Source: Anopheles merus (Eukaryota > Arthropoda > Insecta > Diptera > Culicidae). Taken from it: a stretch of DNA of 64,000 bases. Positions 28,201-40,200 of this stretch are shown in pieces. The notes beneath the pieces were generated by a model. It saw only the letters and a program-made list of their open reading frames with translations. It was not told the origin of the DNA and did not search any database. Where the stretch lies: assembly GCF_017562075.2 (NCBI RefSeq), contig NC_054082.1, positions 46,895,793 through 46,959,792 of the forward strand, in the 5' to 3' direction. The position numbers and the translations under genes were made by a program. Within the stretch, counting starts at the first letter, position 1, and the number at the start of each line of letters is the position of its first letter.

Positions 28201-31200
28201 TTGCATAAACTGGAAGAAAAGATCTCTCCCCCCAGATCACGTATCATCGTTCCGGCGGGAAGTGCGTGGAACGCGATGATCATGCCACTGGGTGAAATAA
28301 TGAATTTAATTTATCCTTCACCTTCCAGACTCGTTGGCAATGTGGGGCAAGAGCATGCCATTTCCTTGCGCCCGCGTTGCTTCTGCATGGTTGTGAAAAC
28401 GGATTGTTTCGCTCCCCGTGCTTGATGACTTATTTCGGTGTGATGCGTGGCCTTGAGCGGCTGCGAGCAACCGTCTGTGGAGGAAAGGGCACGAAACGCA
28501 CATTTAAAACTGGGACTGCCGGCAAACAAATAGGGTGGGTCTGTTTGTTATTTTTTCCCCGTTCGTCATCGTGCGTGTCGTAATGATGCCGATCGTTCAA
28601 GGTCGCGAGGTAAGTGATTTATCTTCACGCCCGTACGGATGCCCGGCTTTGGCTTGGTTTACAGCCACAAACCGGGAGATGTACCGAGCAAGTCTGGAGG
28701 AGAAGGGAGTCGTAAATCGATTGGAACGGAACGGGTTTTGACTTGGACCAACAACCATCCGCATCGAAGCGTGTAGCTACGCGCGAGTCGAAGGCTCTGA
28801 TGCATTCTATATATTGGCATCATTAATTGCTTGCCGAGTGTGGTTATGGTACGCTTCGGTTCCATCTCACTAACCTTCCAAAGCCCAATAACACAAGCGT
28901 GGTTTTTTGAGGATTAAACAACACGCATGGTTTTGTTTGGATAGTGTGCACCATTTTGTCCTTCTCGAGATCGCTTGTTGCTCTATGAATCATTCGCTTA
29001 ATCGTCGGGTCACCGGAACCACTGTGTGGGAATTATTCCGCTTGGTAGATGTCTTTATAAATTCGACCAAACTTTGGCGCAGCACCCTTCAATTTTCCTC
29101 CCACTGTATGTAACATTATCAGCCACTGCCGCATTTCCTTATTACCCAACAGTCCCCACCGAGCAGAAAGAAGCAGCAGTTTTTTGTGTGTATGTTTGGT
29201 GAATGCTTAGCTGGCACAAACAAAAAACCGTCCTCCCAATGCCCACATCTCTCCCTTCTGCCGTTCGATTGACCACGGTGAGTGTTAGGCGGTTCCATTT
29301 CCAGCGCACGCTGATAAATGACACCGCATATTGGGTTAGACAGTGAGCCCTGGTCTGGCAGGGGCGCCTGGGCGTAATGGAGCATCACCGAGCCTAGCAG
29401 CAGTAGTAGCAGCAGCCCGATTACCGTGGTCGTCCGTAGGAACGGTGTGTACTCCCCCAGAAGCCGGCAGAAAAGGCTGGGCAAGCGCGACGCGTGTGCG
29501 AATTTTCGGACTAAAAGCAACATCGATACCACCGCAGAGGGGCGGGTTGGTTTGGAATGAATGAAGGGCCAAAGACGAGTACTTTAGAGGTGAGTGCTCC
29601 TTGGGATAAGGGCTTAGTGTTTGGCAAACGTAAACGGATTACGTACGGCAGGCGTACGAATTGATGAGGAAACTTTTTCCTTCTCATTCGCTTCGCGCCG
29701 TTCGCTTAGCTCCACCTAAAGCAGTTCGCTGCGCGAAAAGCAGGAACTAAAAACATTTAAAAATTCTTGGGCACACGTTGGAAAACTGTACGCTGTTTGC
29801 GCGTTGTCCCATGCATACGATAAGACTGGGCGTTTAATGTCGATTTTATGAGCTAGGGCTAGGGTCCGAAAATCGCATAACCCCGTGCCCTCGTTACGAA
29901 CGAGCGATGAAGGGTTTCGGTGTGAAGATCAAAGATCTTTTGCTGGCATTATAACCATTAATGGCTGGCCGTCCTCTCAAGAACAGTTCCTTCCAAAAGG
30001 GCAACGAAACTATAACCACCCAAGCCAAGTCGTAATCTTTTGGGTGTATGCTTGCCGTAACGCTTCGCTCATGCGGCAGGATCGTGTTGCTTTATGCTCG
30101 CAATATTTTCCAGCTGAACTACCTTAGCGCTGCCGAAAGGTATTTCGTCTATTTTTTGCCTATTGTGTATTGCAAAACGGATCAAAGTTTGATGAAAATA
30201 TGCTAGTGATAGGACAGATATTGCTATGCTTTGTGTCTACCGTGCCGTGCTAGACGGTATGTTTAGAATTTTCTGTACGAATGGTATGAAAGAAAGAATT
30301 GCGTAAAACATAGTTCCAAAATCCCACTGCCCGAGCGTGTCCGTGAACTTAGTCATCGATTTGTAGTGGGAGAGAAACTTTTCCCAAACAGAAGAGTTGT
30401 TGGGATTTTTTTTGTCTTTCTGTATTGATATTTTCAATCGTAAAAATGGGAACGAAGCTCTACGTTCCCACCCACATACACATAGACACGAGGTCACATC
30501 ATGTGACCGTGAAAATCCGTTGGGATAATCTACTTGGCACAGTGCCCCGATGGTCCTGACAGGAGTCTTGACGGTAGCGTCAGGCAGGACTGGGGCAAAC
30601 TCTGGCGTACGCTGATAGGGAAATAACCTCTCGAAAATTTGATTAAAATGTGCAGAGACTGTGGCGGCACAGATGTGTCCAGTGACGGTGCAATTTTGTT
30701 CTACCATCCAGACGATGTTATTGCACACACCGGCTGAAATTGTTTCCGGGCTTTGATTTCCCGATTGAAGTAGGTTGAACGGGGACAGCGGCTTTTTTGC
30801 GAGTTTTTCATCCATTATTGATTTTAATTGCTTGTCTGTGTGTGCTTTCGGCAAACACGGCAATGATTTTACCCGGCTGCATGTGCGCGTGCTGAATGTG
30901 AGGGAACGAGAGAGAGCAAAAATATATACGCAAATGGGTATTACACATACTTCATGCCAAAAAGGACGCGGAAAAAAGTGGCACGATTAGTACGCGCGTA
31001 ATAATTGAATTTTCGCCTGATGTGTCCATCCCTTATTTTGTACAAAATAAACAATAACATACACGGTAGGAACAAAATCAACAACTGTGCATACAGTTAG
31101 GAACGTTTTTCGCAATAGCGCGAGACAGCGACGGTTGCACTGGTGGAACTGTCCCAGACACAAAGCGGTTGAAGAAGTTAGCGATACTCCGGGGTACGGT

Positions 31201-34200
31201 GGGAATGTTAATTGCCAGACGGGTTAGCCATCGTGTGTGTGTGTGTGCATTTGTTGTCACTTTTTTATATTGAATACTAATAATGTAACCGGTTCAGGGA
31301 TGCACCAGACGGGGATTTGTGTTCGCTTGCGAGAGTTAATACATTTATCGTGCCTTTTTTAATACTTTGTTTGCATTCACTTTTGCCTGTAGTTGTAATT
31401 GTTACACAGTTTATTTACCCAACGTTGAATGTTGAATGAATATTTCTGTTTCAAAGTGTTCAACCAATATCACCGAAGTGCGGGGGGGGGGGGGAGAAGC
31501 TTCCCCCACAAAGGACCGATCAAGACGAGGGTAAACAGTTAAAGCTTTTCGCTTTATCATCGCCGTCACTCACATCTAATCCCAATCGTCAATCTGTAAT
31601 CCGTTTTTGCACTCTAGGTCAGGTTTGCATTTATACTGTCTCATCCCCTTCCAGACTCATGCACACACACACACACAAGCTCTCATCGTTTTGCTTATCA
31701 CTGGTGTGTTTCGGACAGTTCCATAACGTGCCAGAATGATTCTGAATCCTTTGCATCAGTTTGACGGTATCTACCACACCAATTTGAACGAGAAGAGTCA
31801 TTACGCAGCTTCAAAATAGTGTACCCCATTGGACGACAGCAGTGTATTGATTTCGACACTGTCGGTTAGACTTCAATCGTTCGCTGTCACGTGCAGAGAA
31901 CTGGCCATTTATTCATTGACTGTGTGTATGTGTGGGAAATTGTTTGAAACCCCCACGCAACAACAAAAAAATGAATAAAAGGAAAAAATGTTTCCACTTC
32001 CAGCCGGCCTTAGCAAATTGTTTATGGATAGGTCCAATTTAAAATATGTCACAATCAATTTGATGTCCCCGTGGTGCGCCGGATGGAAAGGATGGAAATG
32101 AAAGAGCGTACGGTGCTCGTTACGTGTATATCAACCACACGTGGTGTTCCGTTTTCCATGGGAACATACACACACACACACACACGATGAATGTTGGATC
32201 GCTTTCGGAGAGTGTTGTTGTCTCTTCTCGAGGATTCACTTTGATCTTTATGTGCAACGGCGTGTCCCAGGAATGTCCGTGCACATATGGCGCAGAGGAC
32301 CTCTCTGCAAAAAGAATAATTTATCCCAATGCTTTCCAACCCTGACCAGGTGAGGATAAAAGCGGTCAGAATGTGTACTTGGACCTTGAGCAGGATCTAA
32401 CGAAGCTGCGTTCGGTGATGAAATATTTATCCTGCCAAATACCCTTTCCATATTTAAAACACGTGCGTCTCGGTCCACGTGTTTATCCGCTTTCAAGTCA
32501 TTTTCTGGCGCTTTGTTTTCCCGTCCCTGCTGCAAGTAAAGCGGTTACATAAATCGATTCCATTGCCTTTCGTCGGCCCAAGGGTACTCGGGTTCGGTAA
32601 GTTCTTCTTGCAGACCAGCACCAGCACAATCTTGACATTTAATCGTCCCCGTTGGCGTGGCGAAACCCTCTCAACAACGCTGGCTGTCTGTCCGGTGGCT
32701 CTCCAAAAGTCAAGTGGTTCTCGGTGTACTTAGGAGGGGGCTGGGCTGGCTCAAGGTGTGAACCGATTAAACTTTCCTAATCCTCATAATGAAATGCCCG
32801 GTTGACAAAGGAAATGGTACTTAGGGGTCTTCTATTCCGTTAACCTCTTTCGTCGGTTCTTTGGTACTTGGTATGTGCGCGGGGGCGGGGTACATTTAAT
32901 GAAACTTTTGTCCTAACTTTTTCCACGAAGCTTACACGCCTGTTCTGTTCGACTATTTTTGGGCAGGGGAGGGCTACTAATCTGTTACGGTCTAGAAAAG
33001 CACGTGCACGTGCAAACTAGACGACGAAGAGCAATATAAGTAAGCAGCCGGCATCATATCTCGTGCTTGTGTTTGCTCTCAGCAAACAAAAACAGCTTCA
33101 CCGTCGACGAGAGGGAAACGACGAGAGATCTCTATACCCCTCCCCCTTTTCGTGGTGTGGGGGTGTCTCGAGGAGGGGGTGGATTATGAGCGCGTAGATA
33201 ATCCAGTTTAACGCAATCCGCTTGCACGGAGACGCGCTGCCGTTCGTTCTGTGTGCATCCAACGTTTTGACGCACAATGCAGAAGGGTGCATCACACCAT
33301 ACACAAGAACACACATGCACGCACGTGAGCTGAGGGCGATGTGTAGAACGGTTGTGGTAGCAGTGTTGCATCAACAATCGCTTACGCCGGGGCTGACGCG
33401 CGGTTTTGTGCATGAACGTTCCATGGCCAAACAGTGAAATAATAAAAAAAAACAAACCAAACACAAAACATATAGATAGTCGAGTTTATCGGGAGGGGAA
33501 CTCAAGATAAAACATCCAGCCAGTGTTTGGCTTTCTTCGCCACTTGCGTATTGCGTACTCTTGCTGTGTGCCGATAAGAATCTCAAGTTGATTACACGCG
33601 CGCACTGTTACTTTGGTTTTCATGCGGACAGACGGGGTACTAGATGTGCCCTCACGGTTGGTGTTGTTGTTTTCGCACTTTGGACAACAAATGGCGGTAC
33701 GTAATGATTACGGAGGCGACCGTTATTGACCAGCGAAAGTGTGTGCAAGGAACCATTTTTGCCACCATCACCATGACAACGAGTCGGCGGTAGGCTTCAC
33801 CGTCGTGGTTTTGCGCTCCGTTGTACCGCTACACACTGCTTGCGTATAAGTAAGTGCACCACATTTTACTCTTCCGTGTTAGTTTTCACACACAAATCAC
33901 CATCAAGGGAAAAATCGTACGTAGGTATACTAACGTGCATTAGTCGCTATACTAATGTGCACTACGCTGCGTGTGTTGATCTCCGTGTTTTGCGTACACA
34001 CATACACTGAGCAGGAGCGCGTCCGCTCACTTCCATACGGTCCGACGGCTAGAGCAAAACTACGCGAGCCACAGCTAAAACCGAGAACCGAGTGGAAGAA
34101 CCGCGTGCTTTTCCCCATCCTCTCCGGTTCCGCTCGGGAATGGCCCCGAGAGCTTCGGGTTCGGTTGCGTTCGGATTCACGCTTCGTTCGTGCGATGCCG

Positions 34201-37200
34201 CGCGCTGTAGCGAACGGCAACATGGGTTTTGCGCGTGCTGTGCGTGTCCCTTGCGTCGTGGTCCATGCTTTGCGTCTGCTCCCGCGTGCTGAGCCGGCAG
34301 CGCCGTACCAGCTGATAGTGACAGACAGGCCATGGCGAACGGCCGGAGCAGATATTGGGGGCGGTTGCGTGCGTCGTCATTCTGGTGTAGTGTGCTTGAT
34401 GGTGTGCAGGATCGTATTCATCCCTGCAACAGCTGCACCAGTGCATAGTTTATCGCATTCCTGTCCCTCCTTCCCTGGTGGCAGCGGGGGCCACTCTCTC
34501 CCTGCTGTGAGAGTTGAAATCGTTGTCTCTGGGAGCATGTGACTACCGGAGTTGACGGGATGCAATTCAAAAGATGAATGTCTTTCGAACAGCATTTTTG
34601 GGCAACGGCATGCGCATGTATCGGCTACCGAATTCAACCCTTGCATGTGCAGTGAGCGATATTGGAACCGTTTATGCTATTAGCAACAGCGAACCTAATA
34701 GCATCGTGTTTGTTTGTCATTGGTTTATGTTTGGAGTTTTGGCCGTAAAAAATGTAATCTGTTACAAGATTTCAAACACTCCTCGCACACTGCCTGCTTC
34801 CAACATCAACCGATGCACATTTATATTGCAGTTTTATGCTTTCGCTCGTATATATATTATGCAACAAAGTATTCAAATTTTCCAACCACACTCATTCATC
34901 ATCGCAAACGTGGCGTTGCTTCGTTGTGGCTGTGTTTGTTTATTTTTACCTTCTTGTGCGGTAAATAGTACCACATTGTGGCGATCAGTCAATTAAGTTT
35001 AATTTGTTTTTCGAAACGATAATTGTTGGATATTCATAACTTACGCTACGGTCGCCTCACGGTCGGATGATTGTGTTCCACTTCAAGATAAAAATACAAA
35101 TCTGTTTGATTGGAATGCTTTTAGCACGTTTCTACCCACACAGCTGCGACCAACTGTGGATACACTTGCCGTGCGTGCGACGTCCCTGCTGTATCCTCCG
35201 TCCCGAGTTGTGCGTCGAGTGGCAAGCAAAAGACCGATGTGAATTCTCCCACACCATCCTCCCCCACTCATTGCCCTGGTGTAGTACGGTGAACCTTTCT
35301 TCTGTCAGCGGCCGGGTGATTGATGAGAATCTGTTGATTTATTCTTTGCTCTAATCTCATGGGTTGGACCTTATTTATGTTGTAAAATGGTTGTTCATTT
35401 TACCTTTTTCGGGGTGGAAGTGTTAAAGCAGCAAGTAGCTACTATTTGAATGTATAGTCATCCTATAGCCAGCTTGTACCATCGTTCAGTCCAAAGCAGC
35501 GCTTGGCATACGTTTTGGGGAAAAAGATTTAATAATAGTGTCAAACTGCTGCATCGCGAATCAACCATCCTTTTTGGTGCAGTTCATGAATGCGGGTCAT
35601 TTTTGAAAAAAAGTTTGAAGAAAAGTTTGAAAGCCACACTCCAATGTGCTTCAACCTTCCCAAATCTAGGCTAGACAAAGTCCGAACAAAAACGATTTAG
35701 CGCTTTCCTCTCTCTCTCTCTCTGTCTTGTTATCCGTTTTACGAACAGATGTAAGCCACCGCCAATGTCTGGTGATAGTAGTTGGTTGTTTTTTTTTTTG
35801 CTCAAGGTCTGTGTGTTCCGAGTTGGTTAAAGAGCACTTGTGGGGTCGTATCACGGTCAAGACCGCGTGAGGGCAACTTTCGAGCTACTTCAAGCGGAAG
35901 TGAGCTTTGCCATTTGCGGCAGTTTCCGACATGTCTAGATGCCCTGCAAACGTCGGCGGTGAATAAGATCACAAATCCTTATGTGATTGCTTACCCTAAT
36001 GGATATTGTGGCGTACACAGAGAGAGTCGTGCTTGTTGGTTGGTCTTTGAGCAAAGATTTGGAATTGGATGCGAAAAGCGGGACGCGGGCCGTTAGTGCA
36101 CTTGCTAGGGATTACCGGAGCCGGAGCACATTGTGAAACTTCCCGAGCGTTGGGAACATTAATCTGTTTTGCATGAATTAAAAGTTTACAATTCACTTGC
36201 ACAGAGTTTTCCGTTGCTTTGAGTTTGTTTTGTGTGTACTTCGGGTTTCAATGGCCAATAACTCTTGAGAAGGAAAGCAATCTTATCCCTCGCAAAGGAA
36301 GTCGTCTGCAGCCTAATCGAGAGGCACGGGGATACAAAGCAGCAACCGCAGCAGCAAAGGAATGGTTCTACAGACATACAATTAATTGCGTTCTGAAGAT
36401 GGAATTTGGTATGGCATTTGGTGGAATCTTTCTCTCTGTATCTCTCTCGCCCTCTCTCTCTCTACGGTATGTGGTATGAGCCTTTAAATTGATGGACGTT
36501 CGAACGAAACGGTGAAATTGGATGCTGTTCAATGCGACTCGTAATCAATATTTACTGCCCCTGGCCTCTTGAGACGTTTGATTGTAAACGCGTTCTGTTT
36601 TTTTTTGTAAGTCACCGAAGATGGACGAGTGGAATGATGCCGCACTTAAAATAGATACACTTATATTGGGTTTGTGAATCACATTGCTTTTATGGTAGGG
36701 AGAATGGCCGGATATTTTACGTTATGCAACATCTTGAACGGTGCATGCCGTTTAGATAACTGTTTCAAGTGCATTTCTTACGGGAATTAATTATGGATTC
36801 GGAGGATCACTGCAGAGTGGCTTTGAATTATCAGCCACTTTGAAGCAGGAAATCTGTCTATTGTCTAGTCTGTTTGAAAAATAAGACTTGTAAGTTTCAG
36901 CAATCATGTTCTTGGGTCATCCAAAATGTCAAAAAAGTAGAATATTTCACAATGCTTTTCAGCAAAAATGGTCCGACTGCTGGATGAACTTCTAATCAGT
37001 AATCGGTGTGGTACCAATGTGAATACCATTACAATGATTAGGATGTACAAACGACGCCACCCAGCCCGTTCAAAATTATACGTTATGTGTTAATATTTTC
37101 AAAACATTCACATTAAATGGCTCCTAGCGTTGTTTACTTCTTCTTCGTCTGTTGTGACGTCACTGATACGCTGGTTGTTTGATCATATGTTAATGAGGGT

Positions 37201-40200
37201 TTAAATTAACGACTGCTGATAATGAAACAGCGTTTTTGAAGGGAACAAAAATAAAGATGAGAAATGAGTGAGTTGCTTTGGTCGGCATTGCCCTACGGAA
37301 ATAGCACTGTTTTCTGAGAAAGAATATAAAATACCCCCAACTCAGTAGCTTTTTGCGAGTAGAATCCGTTATTTTTATTTTGTTTTTAGCAACAATTTCT
37401 ATTCCTGTGAATTTGCTTTTTGACGTCACTGACGGCCGTCACTGGTGTATCAGCTCGTGTGAGCTACGATGTAAAATCTAATCTCAACGTCTCTCTCTCC
37501 TTCCCTTCCAGCTGCTGGATATGCTCAAGTTCTACGCTCGCTTTGAGATAAACGACGAAACCGGCGATCCCCTGACCGACCACGACATGACGCAGTTGCA
37601 CTATGCAAAGATTAAATCTCTGCAGAAGGCGGCGTTTGCAAAATTCCCCAACCTGCGTCTGTTCGCGCTGTCCAACGTGGCGAATGTGGATACGCGCGAG
37701 TCGCTCGAGAAGCACTTCGGGGCGCTGGACTGCGACAGCCTGCGGGAAATTGCCTGCTATCTGAATCTGGTCCCGGAAAAGCTGGAGCCACCGTTCGAGT
37801 GGCACCGGGCGGACGAGACGTTCCTGCGGGAGCTGCTGATATCGCGGCACGAGCGACGCGTGTCACAGCTAGAATCGCTGAACGAGATGCCACTCTACCC
37901 GACCGAGGACATCATCTGGAACGAGAATGTCGTGCCGACGGAGTTTTACTCCGGGGAGGGATGCTTGGCATTGCCGAAGCTGAATCTGCAGTTCCTGACG
38001 CTGCACGATTATCTGTTGCGGAACTTTAATCTCTTCCGGCTGGAGTCTACATGTGGGTAGAAGCGCTGTGTGTGACTGAGGAGAATTGTTTCTATTTTTT
38101 AACACGGCGTTTTTCTTCTTCCTCTTTCCCCATAGATGAAATTCGTCAGGACATCGAGGATGCCGTCAGCCGAATGTTGCCCTGGAAGTCGGAGGAAGGG
38201 GACGTTGTGTTTGGTGGCTGGGCCCGTATGGCACTGCCAATCCAGTCGTTTGCTGTGGTCGAAGTGTCCAAGCCACACATCGGCGAAAAGAAGCCATCGC
38301 GCGTACGGGCCGACGTCAGCGTCACGCTGAACGTGCGCAAGGAGGTGCAGGAAGAGTGGGAAAATCTGCGCAAACACGACGTGTGCTTTCTCGTGACCGT
38401 GCGCCCAACGCAACCGATCGGCACCAAGTACGACTACCGCGAGCATTTTGTGCCGCAGGTCGGGCTGGTGCACGTGCGGGGCTGCGAAATCGAGGGCATG
38501 CTGGACGCGAACGGGCGCGTCATCGAGGAGGGCATCGAGCAGCGGCCGCAGCTGACCGGCGAGCAGCGAACGTTCCGCGTCTGGCTCGACTCGAACCAGT
38601 ACCGGCTGGACATGGACGCGACGCTACACGCGACGCCCGGGGACGACGACGACGGCAGGGAGGACGTGTACGAGGGCTTCAACATCATCATGCGCCGCAA
38701 GCCGAAGGAAAACAACTTCAAGGCAGTGCTGGAAACGATCCGCCATCTGATGAACACGGAATGTGTGGTGCCGCCGTGGCTGCACGATATACTGCTCGGG
38801 TACGGTGACCCCGGGGCGGCCCACTACAGCCGCATGCCGGACCAGGCGCGCGTGCTCGATTTCAACGACACGTTTTTGGACTTTGAGCACGTGAGCAACA
38901 GCTTCCCGGGGTACGAGATTGTGAGTGCAGCGGAGCGTCCGAACGGGTTGAATCTTTTGCCACCGTTCCGGCTAACGTTCGAAAATGTGCCGAAGGGCGA
39001 CGGGGCGGACTCGGAGGAAGAGTGCGCGGAACAGCGGGAGGAGCTGCCGAAGCGCATCCTGGTCGAACCGTACCGCATACCGTGCCGCGGTCCATACAAG
39101 TACAACGAGCCGAAGAAGAACGTGATCCGCTTCACGCCGACGCAGATCGAAGCGATCCGGGCGGGAATGCAGCCGGGCTTGACGCTGGTGGTCGGTCCGC
39201 CCGGCACGGGCAAAACGGACGTCGCGGTGCAGATCATCTCCAACCTGTACCACAACCACCCGCAGCAGCGCACGCTGATAGTGACCCACTCGAATCAGGC
39301 GCTGAACCAGCTGTTCGAGAAAATCATGGCCCTGGACATTGACGAGCGCCATCTGCTGCGTCTCGGCCACGGCGAGGAGTCGCTCGAGACGGAGAAGGAC
39401 TACAGCCGGTATGGGCGGGTGAACTACGTGCTGTCGAAGCGCATCGACCTGCTCGGGCAGGTGCAGCGGTTGCAGGAATCGCTCGGCGTTAGTGGCGACG
39501 TGGCGTACACGTGCGAGACGGCGGGCCATTTCTACCTGTACCATGTGGTGGCCCGCTGGGAGAAGTTCCAGAGCGAGTTCGAGCGGGACGGCGAGGGGCA
39601 GATAGCGAGCAGTGATGATCCAGCGCGGGAACAGTTCGAGGCACAGTTTCCCTTCGCGCGCTTCTTTAGGGACGCACCGCAGCCGCTGTTCGGTGGGGCG
39701 ACGTACGCGGAGAACATGGACATTGCGCGCAGCTGCTTCCGGTACGTGTCGCACATGTTCGCTGAGCTGGAGGAGTTCCGCGCGTTCGAGCTGCTGCGCA
39801 GTGGGCTGGATCGGTCCAAGTATCTGCTGGTGAAGGAGGCCAAGATCATCGCGATGACGTGTACGCACGCGGCGCTCAAGCGCAAGGAGCTGGTCACGAT
39901 GGGCTTCAAGTACGACAACATCCTGATGGAGGAGGCCGCCCAGATACTGGAGATCGAAACGTTCATCCCGCTGCTGCTGCAGAACCCGATGGACGGGTAC
40001 AATCGGCTTAAGCGCTGGATCATGATCGGAGATCACCACCAGCTGCCGCCCGTCATCAAGAACATGGCGTTCCAGAAGTACTCCAACATGGAGCAGTCGC
40101 TGTTCACGCGGCTGGTGCGGCTGGGCGTACCGACGATCGATCTGGACGGACAGGGACGTGCCCGGTCCAGCATCTGCGAGCTGTACAAGTGGCGCTACAG

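Larger units (their letters stand above)
2562..37511 (+). other. Giant second intron of aquarius, about 34.95 kb, host of two nested genes
   Basis: The donor GTGAGT follows codon 304 and the acceptor ends in TTCCCTTCCAG before codon 305. The encoded protein is colinear with AQR across the join (…FAQ then LLDMLKFY…), so no coding exon is missing. The other three introns of this gene are 72, 83 and 74 bp. The intron contains the two Methuselah-like genes on the minus strand, a SINE, simple repeats and otherwise unassigned sequence. Confidence 0.9.
24624..37511. other. Intronic sequence upstream of receptor B
   Basis: About 12.9 kb without a supportable coding exon. The part next to 24623 must contain the 5' UTR and promoter of receptor B unless further 5' exons lie upstream. 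I see many short CA/GT runs (for example 32166-32185), a TC tract and a 13-G run, listed separately. The rest appears unstructured. Confidence 0.45.

Noticed and set aside
33955..34542. 195-codon frame in the giant intron
   Set aside because: No domain, splice partners or conservation evidence. Explained by local CpG richness.
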